Part shown: piece after piece, positions 54,116-64,000 of the stretch
How the letters are laid out: each line of letters opens with the position of its first letter
How positions within the stretch are numbered: the first letter of the stretch is position 1
Assembly (NCBI RefSeq): GCF_018271995.1
Contig: NZ_JAGUCO010000013.1
Coordinates: 1 to 64,000 of the forward strand
Direction of reading: 5' to 3'
Length of the DNA: 64,000 nt
Source: Carboxylicivirga linearis
Lineage (GTDB): Bacteria; Bacteroidota; Bacteroidia; Bacteroidales; Marinilabiliaceae
Position numbers and translations under genes: made by a program
The notes under the pieces: model-generated
The model's database searches: none
Seen by the model: only the letters and a program-made list of their open reading frames with translations
Told to the model about the DNA's origin: nothing

Positions 54116-56428
54116 ATGATGATCATATCAGATAGAAAAATATTGATTTATAGCCTATTCGCATTGTTAGTCTTTGTTTCATCATGTAAAGAGGTGAAAG
54201 AAACTAAATTATTCTATACCAAAATGGTTGTTCCAACTGTAGATACCGAAAACTCACGATGGTTTTTCTTTACTTCTGCATCAAGGCCATTTGGAATGGT
54301 AAATTTAAGTCCTGATACCGAAACAAAAGGAGCCTGGGGAAGTGGTTATCGGTATCAGGTTGATACTATAAAAGGTTTTAGTCATATACATGCCTGGCAA
54401 CTGGCAGGCCCAAGTGTTATGCCAGTAACAAGAGATGCTGATTGCAGTGATTATTACTCTCCTTTCAGTCACGATAAAGAAGAAATTACTCCGGGGTATC
54501 ACAGGGTATACCTCGAGAGATTTGGCATTACTGCAGAACTAACATCTACCAAACGTGTTGGTTTTCATCGTTATCAATTTAAAGCAGACGAAAATCCGGT
54601 TGTGCTTTTTAATCTCAATGGAGAGTTAGGCCCAAGCTTAATGAAAAATGGCTCTGTTGTTCTAAAGGATGGAATGCATCGAATGATAGGTGAGGTTACC
54701 AATGAAGCTACATTTCGGCGTCCTAAGGATTGTAAAGTATTTTTTATTGTCGATTTTAGTGCTCCTGTTGATAATATTGAAAAAGATACAATTACAGGAA
54801 ACTACCGTGTGTCGTTTCAAAGAATAAATGAACCACTTTTAATGAAGGTGGCTATTTCATATACTTCCAATGAAAATGCTGCTAAAAATATGGAAGAAGA
54901 GCTTCCCGGATGGGATTTTGATAAGGTAGTTAAGGATTCGCAAGAGGAATGGAATAATATGCTTTCCAGAATAAAAGTGGAAGGTGGAACAAGCGATCAA
55001 CAAAAAAGATTTTATACCGATTTATGGCATGCATTGCAAGGCAGAAGAATCATCAGTGACGTAAATGGCGATTATCCCGATAATACAGGTGAACTATTCA
55101 GAATAGGTCACTTGCCTGTAGACGAGAATGGCAAGCCATTATTTAATCATTACAATTCCGATTCATTTTGGGGTGCTCAATGGACTATTAATACACTTTG
55201 GGGGTTGGTTTATCCCGAAATTGCTGATGAGTTTGTACAATCGTTAATGCAATATTACAAAGATGGAGGTTTGGTGCCTCGCGGTCCATCTGGTGGCAAT
55301 TATACCTATGTAATGACAGGCGCATCATCCACTCCGTTTATTGTAAGTGCTATTCAAAAAGGTATTGTTAAGGATAATATCAAGCCAATATATGAGGCTC
55401 TGAAAAAGAATCATTTGCCTGGAGGAATTATGTCGAAGTCAGGTTATGAGCATAATACAAATATTGGAGGAGGATTAAATAACTATATAAAGGAGAACTA
55501 TATACCTTATCCTCTTGCAGAGGTTGAATATGGTGCTCATCAGGATGGTGTGAGTCAAACATTAGAAAATGCATATCAGGATTGGACATTGGCTCAGTTA
55601 GCACATAAGCTACGATATGTCGACGATGAAAGGTATTTTACTCAAAGAAGCTTCAACTATCAGAATGTGTTTGATAGTATTAGTGGTTGGATGCGTCCCA
55701 GAAATAAATGTGGCCAATGGAAGGCAGATTTCGATCCTTATCAGATAGATAATGGATTTATTGAAGCCAATGGAGCTCAGGCAACCTGGTTTGTGCCTCA
55801 CAATATTGAAGATTTAGCGACTTTGATGGGAGGAAAGAAAAAAGCAGCAGATAAACTACATCATTCTTTTATTGAGGCTGAACAATTAGGGTTTACTGCA
55901 GGAACTTCTCACGATAGAGAAACCCATCCCGAGTTCAGTCGCATTCCTATCAATTATGGAAATCAGCCTTCGATTCAAACAGCATTTATCTTTAATTATC
56001 TCGATAAGCCTTGGTTGACACAATATTGGTCGCGTAAAGTGGTTGAGACTGTTTATGAGGGAATTATTCCAGCCAGGGGCTACAATGGAGATGAGGATCA
56101 GGGACTGATGGGATCTTTAGCCGTTTTAATGAAGATGGGTTTGTTCTCAATGAAAGGAGGATGTTCTCTGGAACCACAATTAGAAATTGGTTCTCCAATA
56201 TTTGATAAAATTACCATTGAGCTTAATTCCAAATATTATACAGGCAATAAATTAATTATCAAAACAGAAGATAATTCGGATCAAAACGTTTTTGTGCAAT
56301 CTGCAGAATGGAATGGGAAAGAATTAAAGAATTGGTCATTACCGCAGAATGATTTGGTAAAAGGAGGTACTTTGATTTTAAATATGGGATCAGAACCCAA
56401 TAAACAGTGGACTTCTGAATTAAAATAA
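54116..56428 (+). CDS. GH92-family alpha-mannosidase-like lipoprotein
   Basis: 770 residues. The lipobox is FVSSC at about residue 23. GH92 features in order: the N-terminal sandwich (RPFGMVNLSPDT, GYRYQVDTIKGFSHIHAWQL), the central helical toroid (QQKRFYTDLWHALQGRR; DSFWGAQWTINTLWGLVYPE; YTYVMTGASSTPFIVSAIQKG), and the C-terminal YNGDEDQGLMGSLAVLMKMG and EIGSPIFDKITIELN, corresponding to the catalytic-acid region of the family. GH92 enzymes are calcium-dependent exo-alpha-mannosidases acting on N-glycans or mannans. It is a divergent member; the linkage is not inferred. It is the second gene after the ModF-like ATPase. Confidence 0.88.
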   Translation: MMIISDRKILIYSLFALLVFVSSCKEVKETKLFYTKMVVPTVDTENSRWFFFTSASRPFGMVNLSPDTETKGAWGSGYRYQVDTIKGFSHIHAWQLAGPSVMPVTRDADCSDYYSPFSHDKEEITPGYHRVYLERFGITAELTSTKRVGFHRYQFKADENPVVLFNLNGELGPSLMKNGSVVLKDGMHRMIGEVTNEATFRRPKDCKVFFIVDFSAPVDNIEKDTITGNYRVSFQRINEPLLMKVAISYTSNENAAKNMEEELPGWDFDKVVKDSQEEWNNMLSRIKVEGGTSDQQKRFYTDLWHALQGRRIISDVNGDYPDNTGELFRIGHLPVDENGKPLFNHYNSDSFWGAQWTINTLWGLVYPEIADEFVQSLMQYYKDGGLVPRGPSGGNYTYVMTGASSTPFIVSAIQKGIVKDNIKPIYEALKKNHLPGGIMSKSGYEHNTNIGGGLNNYIKENYIPYPLAEVEYGAHQDGVSQTLENAYQDWTLAQLAHKLRYVDDERYFTQRSFNYQNVFDSISGWMRPRNKCGQWKADFDPYQIDNGFIEANGAQATWFVPHNIEDLATLMGGKKKAADKLHHSFIEAEQLGFTAGTSHDRETHPEFSRIPINYGNQPSIQTAFIFNYLDKPWLTQYWSRKVVETVYEGIIPARGYNGDEDQGLMGSLAVLMKMGLFSMKGGCSLEPQLEIGSPIFDKITIELNSKYYTGNKLIIKTEDNSDQNVFVQSAEWNGKELKNWSLPQNDLVKGGTLILNMGSEPNKQWTSELK

Positions 56429-56444
56429 TGCAAGTATACAGTTT

Positions 56445-56633
56445 ATGAACGGCAATCAGATTCTTATAGTTTGTTTAATGTTGATCATAGCTTGTACTTT
56501 TCAAAAGAAAGAAACTACATCTGATAAAAATGATATTGACAGCAATCCAATAACTAATGGTTTTTGTCAGTTCGTACATTATTTAAGAAGCAGAAACCTT
56601 TTATGTCTATTAAAATGGTTTGGATAAATGCCA
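56445..56633 (+). pseudogene. Truncated lipoprotein / glycosidase remnant
   Basis: A reading frame of 60 codons starts with a lipoprotein signal (LMLIIACTF, Cys at residue 17) and continues DSNPITNGF, which resembles the start of GH43-type enzymes (NPI-NGF-DP). It then loses similarity and stops at 56627. In another frame a tail FKKQKPFMSIKMVWINAIG, ending at 56633, looks like a protein C-terminus. An internal deletion of a downstream glycosidase gene is one reading. It starts 16 nt after the GH92 stop. Low confidence. Confidence 0.35.
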
Positions 56634-56644
56634 TCGGGTAAAAC

Positions 56645-56672
56645 TAAAAAAAAAGGAGGTGTGAACCTCCTT
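56645..56672 (-). terminator. Intrinsic terminator of the HU gene
   Basis: A perfect 8-bp inverted repeat, AAGGAGGT (56653-56660) and ACCTCCTT (56665-56672), with a GTGA loop. On the minus strand it ends in a T-run of eight. It begins 9 nt after the HU stop. Confidence 0.85.
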
Positions 56673-56681
56673 AAATATATT

Positions 56682-56954
56682 CTAATTAATTGCTTCGTCC
56701 AGAGCCTTACCTGGTTTGAACTTTGCTACTTTCTTTGCTGCAATTTGGATTTCTTTTCCTGTTTGTGGATTTCTTCCGGTTCTGGCTGATCGTTCACTGA
56801 TGGAAAATGTTCCAAAGCCTATTAATTGAATGCTTTCTCCTTTTGCTAAAGCACTTTTAATGGCTTCTGTTGTTGCATTAAGAGCTTTTTCTGAATCAAC
56901 TTTTGATAATCCACTTTCCGATGCAATTGCACTTACAAATTCTGCTTTATTCAT
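56682..56954 (-). CDS. HU-family DNA-binding protein
   Basis: 90 residues, the standard HU length. The family signature is clear: MNKAEFVSAIASESGLSK, an IQLIGFGTFSISERSARTGR beta-arm and NPQTGKEIQIAAKKVAKFKPGKALDEAIN. It is a dimeric nucleoid protein that bends DNA. It is transcribed alone. Confidence 0.97.
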   Translation of the reverse strand: MNKAEFVSAIASESGLSKVDSEKALNATTEAIKSALAKGESIQLIGFGTFSISERSARTGRNPQTGKEIQIAAKKVAKFKPGKALDEAIN

Positions 56955-57306
56955 TCTTTTTAAATTTAGATTGAGTATTATTTATCAATGCAATTTAGTT
57001 AATTAATTTCTCATCTGTATTTTTCTAGGTATTAAAATATATTAAATTGGTTTTTAAATCTCAGGTTAGATTAGCTTACATATGTTATTAGTGGATAATA
57101 TTGTATTATAAGTACTCTCCTTTCTAAGCAAGTTAGTTGATGATTAGTAATCTATGAAACTTGCTTTTATATGTTCTTTAATGATGATATTAGGTTGATT
57201 GGTGGTTTAGAATTGGTAAATGTATATTGACTAAGGTGTCAGTACAAGGCGACTGAGCCATGCTTTATTCCTATTATTACAGGTTGTGTTTTATTTTAAG
57301 TATACC

Positions 57307-57399
57307 CTACAGCTTTTTCTTGTTGTTCACTAAATTTTCATTACGGACTATTAACTTTTTATTCTGTACGAGTAATTTATTGTTTGTCACCAACAATTT
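57307..57399 (-). repeat. Short 21-nt heptad-coding repeats
   Basis: On the minus strand, four imperfect 21-nt units encode KLLVTNN, KLLVQNK, KLIVRNE and NLVNNKK, closed by KL and a stop at 57307-57309. Leu/Val and Asn recur at fixed positions. The frame is preceded at once by a stop (57400-57402). It is a likely remnant of a coiled-coil or repeat protein. Confidence 0.4.
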
Positions 57400-57450
57400 T
57401 TAATAAATCACTGTTACTTAGTTAAAAGTTCATGGGGCGTAGTCATAATT

Positions 57451-57640
57451 TTATGGGGTAAAATAAAAAGTTGATGGTCCTGAAAAAAAATACAAGGTAC
57501 TTAATGAAAAGAATTTGGTAACAATTAAAGGCAACAGTCCGGTTGTAATAAAATCATAACCATCTGGAGTAGCAAATGCATTGGGTTCAAGTTTAGGAAT
57601 TAAATGAAATTGATATTCAAAAGAATTTATTGAAGTTAAC
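57451..57640 (-). pseudogene. Peptidase M48-like gene fragment
   Basis: The minus strand encodes FEYQFHLIPKLEPNAFATPD followed by GYDFITTGLLPL, then unrelated sequence and a stop at 57451-57453. This matches the conserved M48 segment that precedes the zinc motif (NAFA.PGGY.FVT.GLL). The HExxH motif that should follow within about 40 residues is absent. The typical GGY is DGY here. There is no start codon or signal sequence. It is a decayed fragment. Confidence 0.5.
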
Positions 57641-57651
57641 TGAAAATAAAG

Positions 57652-57683
57652 AAAGCGCTTAAAACGAATGTTTTAAGCGCTTT
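57652..57683 (-). terminator. Intrinsic terminator downstream of the tRNA 3' fragment
   Basis: A perfect 14-bp inverted repeat, AAAGCGCTTAAAAC (57652-57665) and GTTTTAAGCGCTTT (57670-57683), with a GAAT loop and a T-rich tail on the minus strand. It lies 21 nt beyond the tRNA-like 3' end, the normal position for a tRNA terminator. Confidence 0.85.
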
Positions 57684-57704
57684 TGGTTCTAGATGAATCC
57701 AGTT

Positions 57705-57723
57705 TGGTACCCGAGGCGGGACT
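57705..57723 (-). other. tRNA-Leu-like 3' end fragment (candidate attachment site)
   Basis: The minus strand reads AGTCCCGCCTCGGGTACCA: the T-stem 3' strand (CCCGC), the acceptor 3' strand (CTCGGGT), the discriminator A and CCA, as at the 3' end of bacterial tRNA-Leu. Upstream on that strand the T-loop and the rest of the tRNA are missing. A tRNA 3' end without the tRNA is the usual product of site-specific integration of a mobile element. Confidence 0.55.
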
Positions 57724-58368
57724 TTATTGAAGTCCACAACGCTTATAATTTCAGTGAGTTGTATTATCTCGTAAAATGTGTTCATCACTTGTTCACTCTT
57801 GAACCAAATGACTACAATCAAAGTTAAAATGATTTTAATTAGAAAACAATAGAATCTTAAATTTATAAGGAGTTCTTCCTTGGAAAAACTAAGTAACAAG
57901 GAAGCCTAAGGTGTTGCATGTGTGTTTTATAAAGGGATTTGTGTTTTTGTGTTAGTAATTGCAAGTTGTAGAGAATAAAATAATAGAAATCAGTTTGACT
58001 TTACACATGATAAATCGACTAATAAAATTATATTAAGGCTGAATGTACTATTCTGCTTAAAAGATTTGATGAAGCTGCTATAGTATTACAATCGATATAA
58101 CTATTCTTATTAATTAGAGCTATTTATTAATTTATAGAATGTAAATTAGAGAATCCATATTACTAGGTCTGCTTTAAATTATTAAGAAAGTTGTTATGAG
58201 ATATGTTAACTTTAGATATTGTTTGATGGATAAATGTGCCATAATACCAATGTGTTAACTTTATTTTGAATGAGATATTGTATTTAGAAAATATCCCAAT
58301 TTACAACTACAATATTCAAAATATTAACTCAAATTTGGCTTGAATTAGTTAATTGCAATTTTAACTAA

Positions 58369-60296
<1,928 letters not shown>

Positions 60297-60297
<1 letters not shown>

Positions 60298-62630
60298 TGA
60301 TTAAGATGAAAGTAAGAATCTGTTACCTGTTAGTAATATTTGGCCTACTAATATTTGAAAACAATATAGCTCAAAATCCAATCATTCACTCAGATGTGCC
60401 TGATATGTCTATGATCAGAAGAGGGGACACCTATTACATGAGCAGTACTACAATGCATATGAGTCCGGGAGTGCCCATTATGAAATCGAAAGATCTGGTT
60501 AATTGGGAAATCATCAATTATTGTTATGATGGACTGGATGATGTTGACGCGTTAAATTTAGCGAATGGAAAGAGTGCTTATGGAAAAGGATCATGGGCGA
60601 GTTGTATTCGGTTTTATAAAGGAAAATATTATGTGTCAACTTTTTCGGGCACAACAGGTAAAACATATATTTATTCAACAAAAGATATCGAAAAAGGCCC
60701 ATGGAAAAAAAAGGCATTTCAACCAATGTTGCATGATCATTCCTTGTTTTTTGATGATGATGGAAAAGCATATATGATTTATGGAGGAGGTAAAATTAAA
60801 CTAGTTGAGTTAACCAACGAACTTGATGGAATTAAACCGGAAACAGAACAGGTAATTATTGAAAATGCAGGTGCTCCCGCCGGAAAAGATTTGATGTTAC
60901 CTGCTGAAGGTTCGCAACTATTTAAAATAAATGGAAAATATTACCTTTTTAATATAACCTGGCCGCGGCAAGGTATGCGCACAGTAATTATTCATAGGGC
61001 AGATAATATAACCGGTCCTTATGAAGGACGTGTTGCATTGCAGGATAAAGGAGTAGCTCAGGGAGGTTTGATTGATACAAAGGATGGAAAGTGGTTTTCA
61101 TATTTGTTTCGCGATTATGGTTCGGTTGGTCGTATTCCATATATGGTGCCGGTTGAATGGAAAGATGGATGGCCGGTACTGGGAGTTGATGGCAAAGTAC
61201 CCGATCAGCTTGATTTACCAATGGCTAAAGGTTTGATACCGGGAATAGTAAATTCTGATGATTTTGACAGAGAAAAGAAAGATCCTGATTTACCTTTGGT
61301 TTGGCAGTGGAATCATAACCCTGACAATTCATTATGGTCAGTCAGGGAGCGCAATGGTTATCTTCGTTTAAAAACCGGAATGGTGGTGAATGACTTTGAG
61401 TTGGCTAAAAATACCCTTACTCAACGTACAATTGGACCCATATGCTCCGGATCAACATTGATTGAAATCGCAAATATGAAAGAGGGTGATTTTGCCGGTT
61501 TAGCCTTATTACAGCAAAAATATGGTTTGGTGGGTGTGAAGTATGACAATGGAGAGAAAAGGATTGTGATGGTTAGTGCTCAGAATGATAAGCCCGTTGA
61601 GATGGAAAAGATTCCTTTGAATCAACAAAAGGTGTATTTAAAGGCAGAGTGTGATTTCAGGAATAGAAAAGATAGAGCGTATTTTTACTATAGCTTGGAT
61701 GGTGAGAAATGGAACGCAATCGGATCAGAACTAAAAATGCAATATACCTTATCGCATTTTATGGGATACAGGTTTGGACTGTTTAACTATGCAAGTCAAT
61801 CGTCTGGAGGTTTTGTTGATTTTGATTATTTTCATGTCTCAGACACCATCTCGGCGGCTAAGAAAATGTATGTTTTTCTTAGCTTTGGACAATCAAATAT
61901 GGAAGGAAATGCACGTTTTGAGCCGCAGGATACGGTAGGTGTAGATGAGCGGTTTAAGGTGATGGCTGCTGTGGATTGTCCCGATTTGAACAGGGTGAAG
62001 GGCTTGTGGTACAAAGCCGTTCCTCCTTTATGTAGATGTTATACCGGGTTAACACCGGTTGATTATTTTGGAAGAAAAATGTTGGAATATGTGCCCGATA
62101 ATGTTGAAATCGGTGTTGTCAATGTCTCCGTTGGAGGTTGTAAAATAGAATTGTTCGATAAGGACAATTATCAGTCCTACGTTGAATCATCTCCTGATTG
62201 GTTGAAAAATATGGTAAAGGAATACGATGGCAATCCATACAAACGGTTGGTTGAAATGGCCAAACTTGGAAAAAAGGATGGTGTTATCAAAGGAATTTTG
62301 CTGCATCAGGGCGAATCCAATACAGGTGATACTCTTTGGACAAAGAAGGTAAAGGTGGTTTATGATCAGCTGATGGCAGATTTAGATCTGAATCCTGCTG
62401 ATGTGCCACTAATTGCCGGAGAAGTTGTATCAGCTGAAGAAGGAGGTAAATGTGCCAGTATGAACCCAATAATTGCAACGCTTCCTGAAGTGATTGCTAA
62501 TGCTCATGTGGTATCGTCAGCAGGCTGTCCCGCAGTTGCTGATCAGCTGCATTTTTCTGCTGAGGGGTATAGAATTTTAGGTAAGCGTTATGCTGATGTT
62601 ATGATTTCTCTTATGAAGAAATCTGAATAA
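60297..62630 (+). CDS. GH43 beta-xylosidase/arabinofuranosidase fused to a CE6/SASA esterase
   Basis: 777 residues. Signal peptide ends near NNIAQ. The GH43 five-bladed propeller spans about 27-310: HSDVPDMSM (base Asp region), LHDHSLFFDDDGKAYMIYGG (middle Asp) and PAEGSQLFKINGKYYLF (acid Glu). A beta-sandwich accessory domain spans about 320-515. The C-terminal 255 residues are a SASA/CE6-type SGNH esterase (SFGQSNMEG, ILLHQGESNT, ADQLHFSAEGYRILG). One protein thus pairs side-chain or xylose removal with deacetylation, which suggests acetylated xylan as substrate. The start codon overlaps the preceding stop (TAATG), indicating coupling. Confidence 0.9.
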
Positions 62631-62675
62631 TATTAAAATTGAATGAATTTCTGTTTAGATAGTAAATACTAATAA

Positions 62676-64000
62676 ATGATGAAGAATATTTTGGTACTAT
62701 GTTGGGTGTTTTTTTCAATAGTAAACCTTTCTGCAAAAGAACAAATTGTTAAAGGACCTGATGGTAAACTGATTGTTTCCGTTGAAATGAAAGAAGGTCA
62801 GCCTTATTATAGTGTCAGCTATAATCACAACGTATATCTCAAAGCATCTCCACTCGGACTTAAAACCACCTGGGGAGATTACACAAGCGGATTAGTAATG
62901 ATGGACGAAGTGATTACCAACGAGCTTAGTGAGAGTTATGAGCTGCCTAATATAAAATTCAGTAAAGTGGATTATAAAGCCAATGAGGCTGTTGTGTCTT
63001 TTACCCGTGATGGTAAGTTGGTGTATGATGTTATTTTTAGAGTGAGTAATAATGATGTTGCATTTAAATATAAACTGTATCCGTCAGGTGATCACTTAAG
63101 TTGCATTGTCGAGAATGAAGTTACTGGTTTTGTTTTACCGGAAGGAACCACTACCTTTTTATGTCCACAGAGTAAGGCAATGACTGGTTATGCCCGAACT
63201 GCACCCAGCTACGAAACATCTTATAATACAGATGAATCAATGGGGCAAAATGGCTTTGGAAACGGATACTCATTCCCATGCTTGTTTAAAGTGAATGATG
63301 GTTGGGTTTTAATATCCGAAACAGGTGTAGATAGCAGGTATTGTGCCAGTCGATTGATTGGACATAAAGAAGGGTTATACACGATAGGATTTCCGCAGCC
63401 TGAAGAGAACAATGGAAACGGTACCGCTTCTCCTGGAGTTTCTTTACCCGGAGAAACCCCGTGGCGAACGATTACCGTTGGTGGGTCATTGAAACCCATT
63501 GTTGAAACAACCGTGCCATTTGACGTTGTTAAACCCAAATATGAAGCATCTGGAAAATATAAATTTACCAAAGGATCGTGGAGTTGGATCATGAAGATGG
63601 ATAGTCATACCACCTTTCAGGTTCAGAAAGAATACATTGATTTTAGTGCAGCAATGGGCTATGAAACTATTCTGGTTGACGCTTTGTGGGACACACAGAT
63701 AGGGAAAGATAAAATAGCAGAACTGGCTGCCTATGGGAAATCAAAAAATGTGGGTTTGTATCTTTGGTACAATTCTAATGGATATTGGAATGATGCGCCT
63801 CAGGGACCACGAGGATATATGCACCTATCTTACTTCAGGCGTAAAGAAATGGAGTGGATGCAAGGTGTTGGTATAAAGGGAATAAAGGTTGATTTTTTTG
63901 GGGGAGATAAGCAGATAACAATGCAGTTGTATGAAGAAATTCTGGCTGATGCGAATGATTATGGTTTACAGGTTATTTTTCATGGATGCACCCTCCCAAG
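62676..64000 (+). CDS. GH97-family alpha-glycosidase (C-terminus beyond window)
   Basis: The frame is open from the ATG at 62676 to the right edge, 441 residues, with a signal peptide (MMKNILVLCWVFFSIVNLSA). The N-terminal beta-super-sandwich (PDGKLIVSVEMKEGQPYYSV, SPLGLKTTWGDY) leads into the catalytic barrel (TKGSWSWIMKMDSH, GYETILVDALWD, GIKGIKVDFFGGDKQ). D406 in KVDFF matches the nucleophile of retaining GH97 alpha-galactosidase-type members rather than the inverting SusB type. The acid/base lies beyond or near the edge. It is the third gene of the operon, 45 nt after the GH43 stop. Confidence 0.87.
   Translation, partial: MMKNILVLCWVFFSIVNLSAKEQIVKGPDGKLIVSVEMKEGQPYYSVSYNHNVYLKASPLGLKTTWGDYTSGLVMMDEVITNELSESYELPNIKFSKVDYKANEAVVSFTRDGKLVYDVIFRVSNNDVAFKYKLYPSGDHLSCIVENEVTGFVLPEGTTTFLCPQSKAMTGYARTAPSYETSYNTDESMGQNGFGNGYSFPCLFKVNDGWVLISETGVDSRYCASRLIGHKEGLYTIGFPQPEENNGNGTASPGVSLPGETPWRTITVGGSLKPIVETTVPFDVVKPKYEASGKYKFTKGSWSWIMKMDSHTTFQVQKEYIDFSAAMGYETILVDALWDTQIGKDKIAELAAYGKSKNVGLYLWYNSNGYWNDAPQGPRGYMHLSYFRRKEMEWMQGVGIKGIKVDFFGGDKQITMQLYEEILADANDYGLQVIFHGCTLP

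Noticed and set aside
57636-57899. Minus-strand reading frame of 87 codons over the tRNA fragment
   Set aside because: It runs through the tRNA 3' end and the terminator hairpin, so it is very unlikely to be a real gene.

Overview
The window looks like a chromosomal segment of a glycan-degrading, AT-rich member of the Bacteroidota, probably a marine or sediment Bacteroidales/Marinilabiliales-like bacterium. The support is two SusC/SusD outer-membrane transporter pairs, type IX secretion (T9SS) C-terminal sorting domains, a PorE-like OmpA/TPR/PD40 protein, lipoproteins with Bacteroidota-style signals, and several exact TAnnTTTG -7 promoter elements. I have no database results; family names come from motifs and domain order read in the sequence.

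Layout. (1) 1-5477, minus: the N-terminal 1825 residues of a giant secreted LamG / cadherin-like repeat protein, running off the left edge. (2) 5859-10732, plus: a TPR protein, then a 1204-residue T9SS-secreted GH128-like glycosidase. (3) 11350-27407, plus: a seven-gene block of FAS1, SusC, SusD, FAS1, FAS1, SusC, SusD. It is the most distinctive locus here: two transporters and three fasciclin lipoproteins with no enzyme or regulator inside. (4) 27796-32486, minus: two DUF3857/transglutaminase-like proteins and SfsA. (5) 32943-45757, mixed strands: a T9SS metallopeptidase, an NTF2-like lipoprotein, a YkgJ-type protein, a ferredoxin-nitroreductase, PlsC, a PorE-like protein, a lone receiver, a small outer-membrane protein, a CysJ-like diflavin reductase and a BNR propeller protein. 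Several end in strong intrinsic terminators, some shared between convergent genes. (6) 45874-52533, minus: a TolC / HlyD / two ABC-2 permease exporter operon without an ATPase, a small unknown protein, a Crp/Fnr regulator and methylglyoxal synthase. (7) 52738-56954: a ModF-like ATPase coupled to a GH92 mannosidase, a truncated lipoprotein remnant, and HU. (8) 56955-58380: a 1.4-kb decayed region holding a 19-nt tRNA-Leu-like 3' end with its terminator, an M48-peptidase fragment and a short heptad-repeat fragment. (9) 58381-64000, plus: a xylan-type enzyme operon (tandem CE1 esterase, GH43-CE6 fusion, GH97 cut by the right edge).

How the genes fit together. The window serves the capture and breakdown of external polymers. 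Secreted enzymes and lectin-like proteins leave by T9SS, SusC/D pairs import oligomers, and the CE1/GH43/CE6/GH97 set removes acyl and sugar side groups. The tRNA 3' fragment suggests that the xylan-type operon may lie on DNA that integrated at a tRNA-Leu gene, but no integrase is visible.
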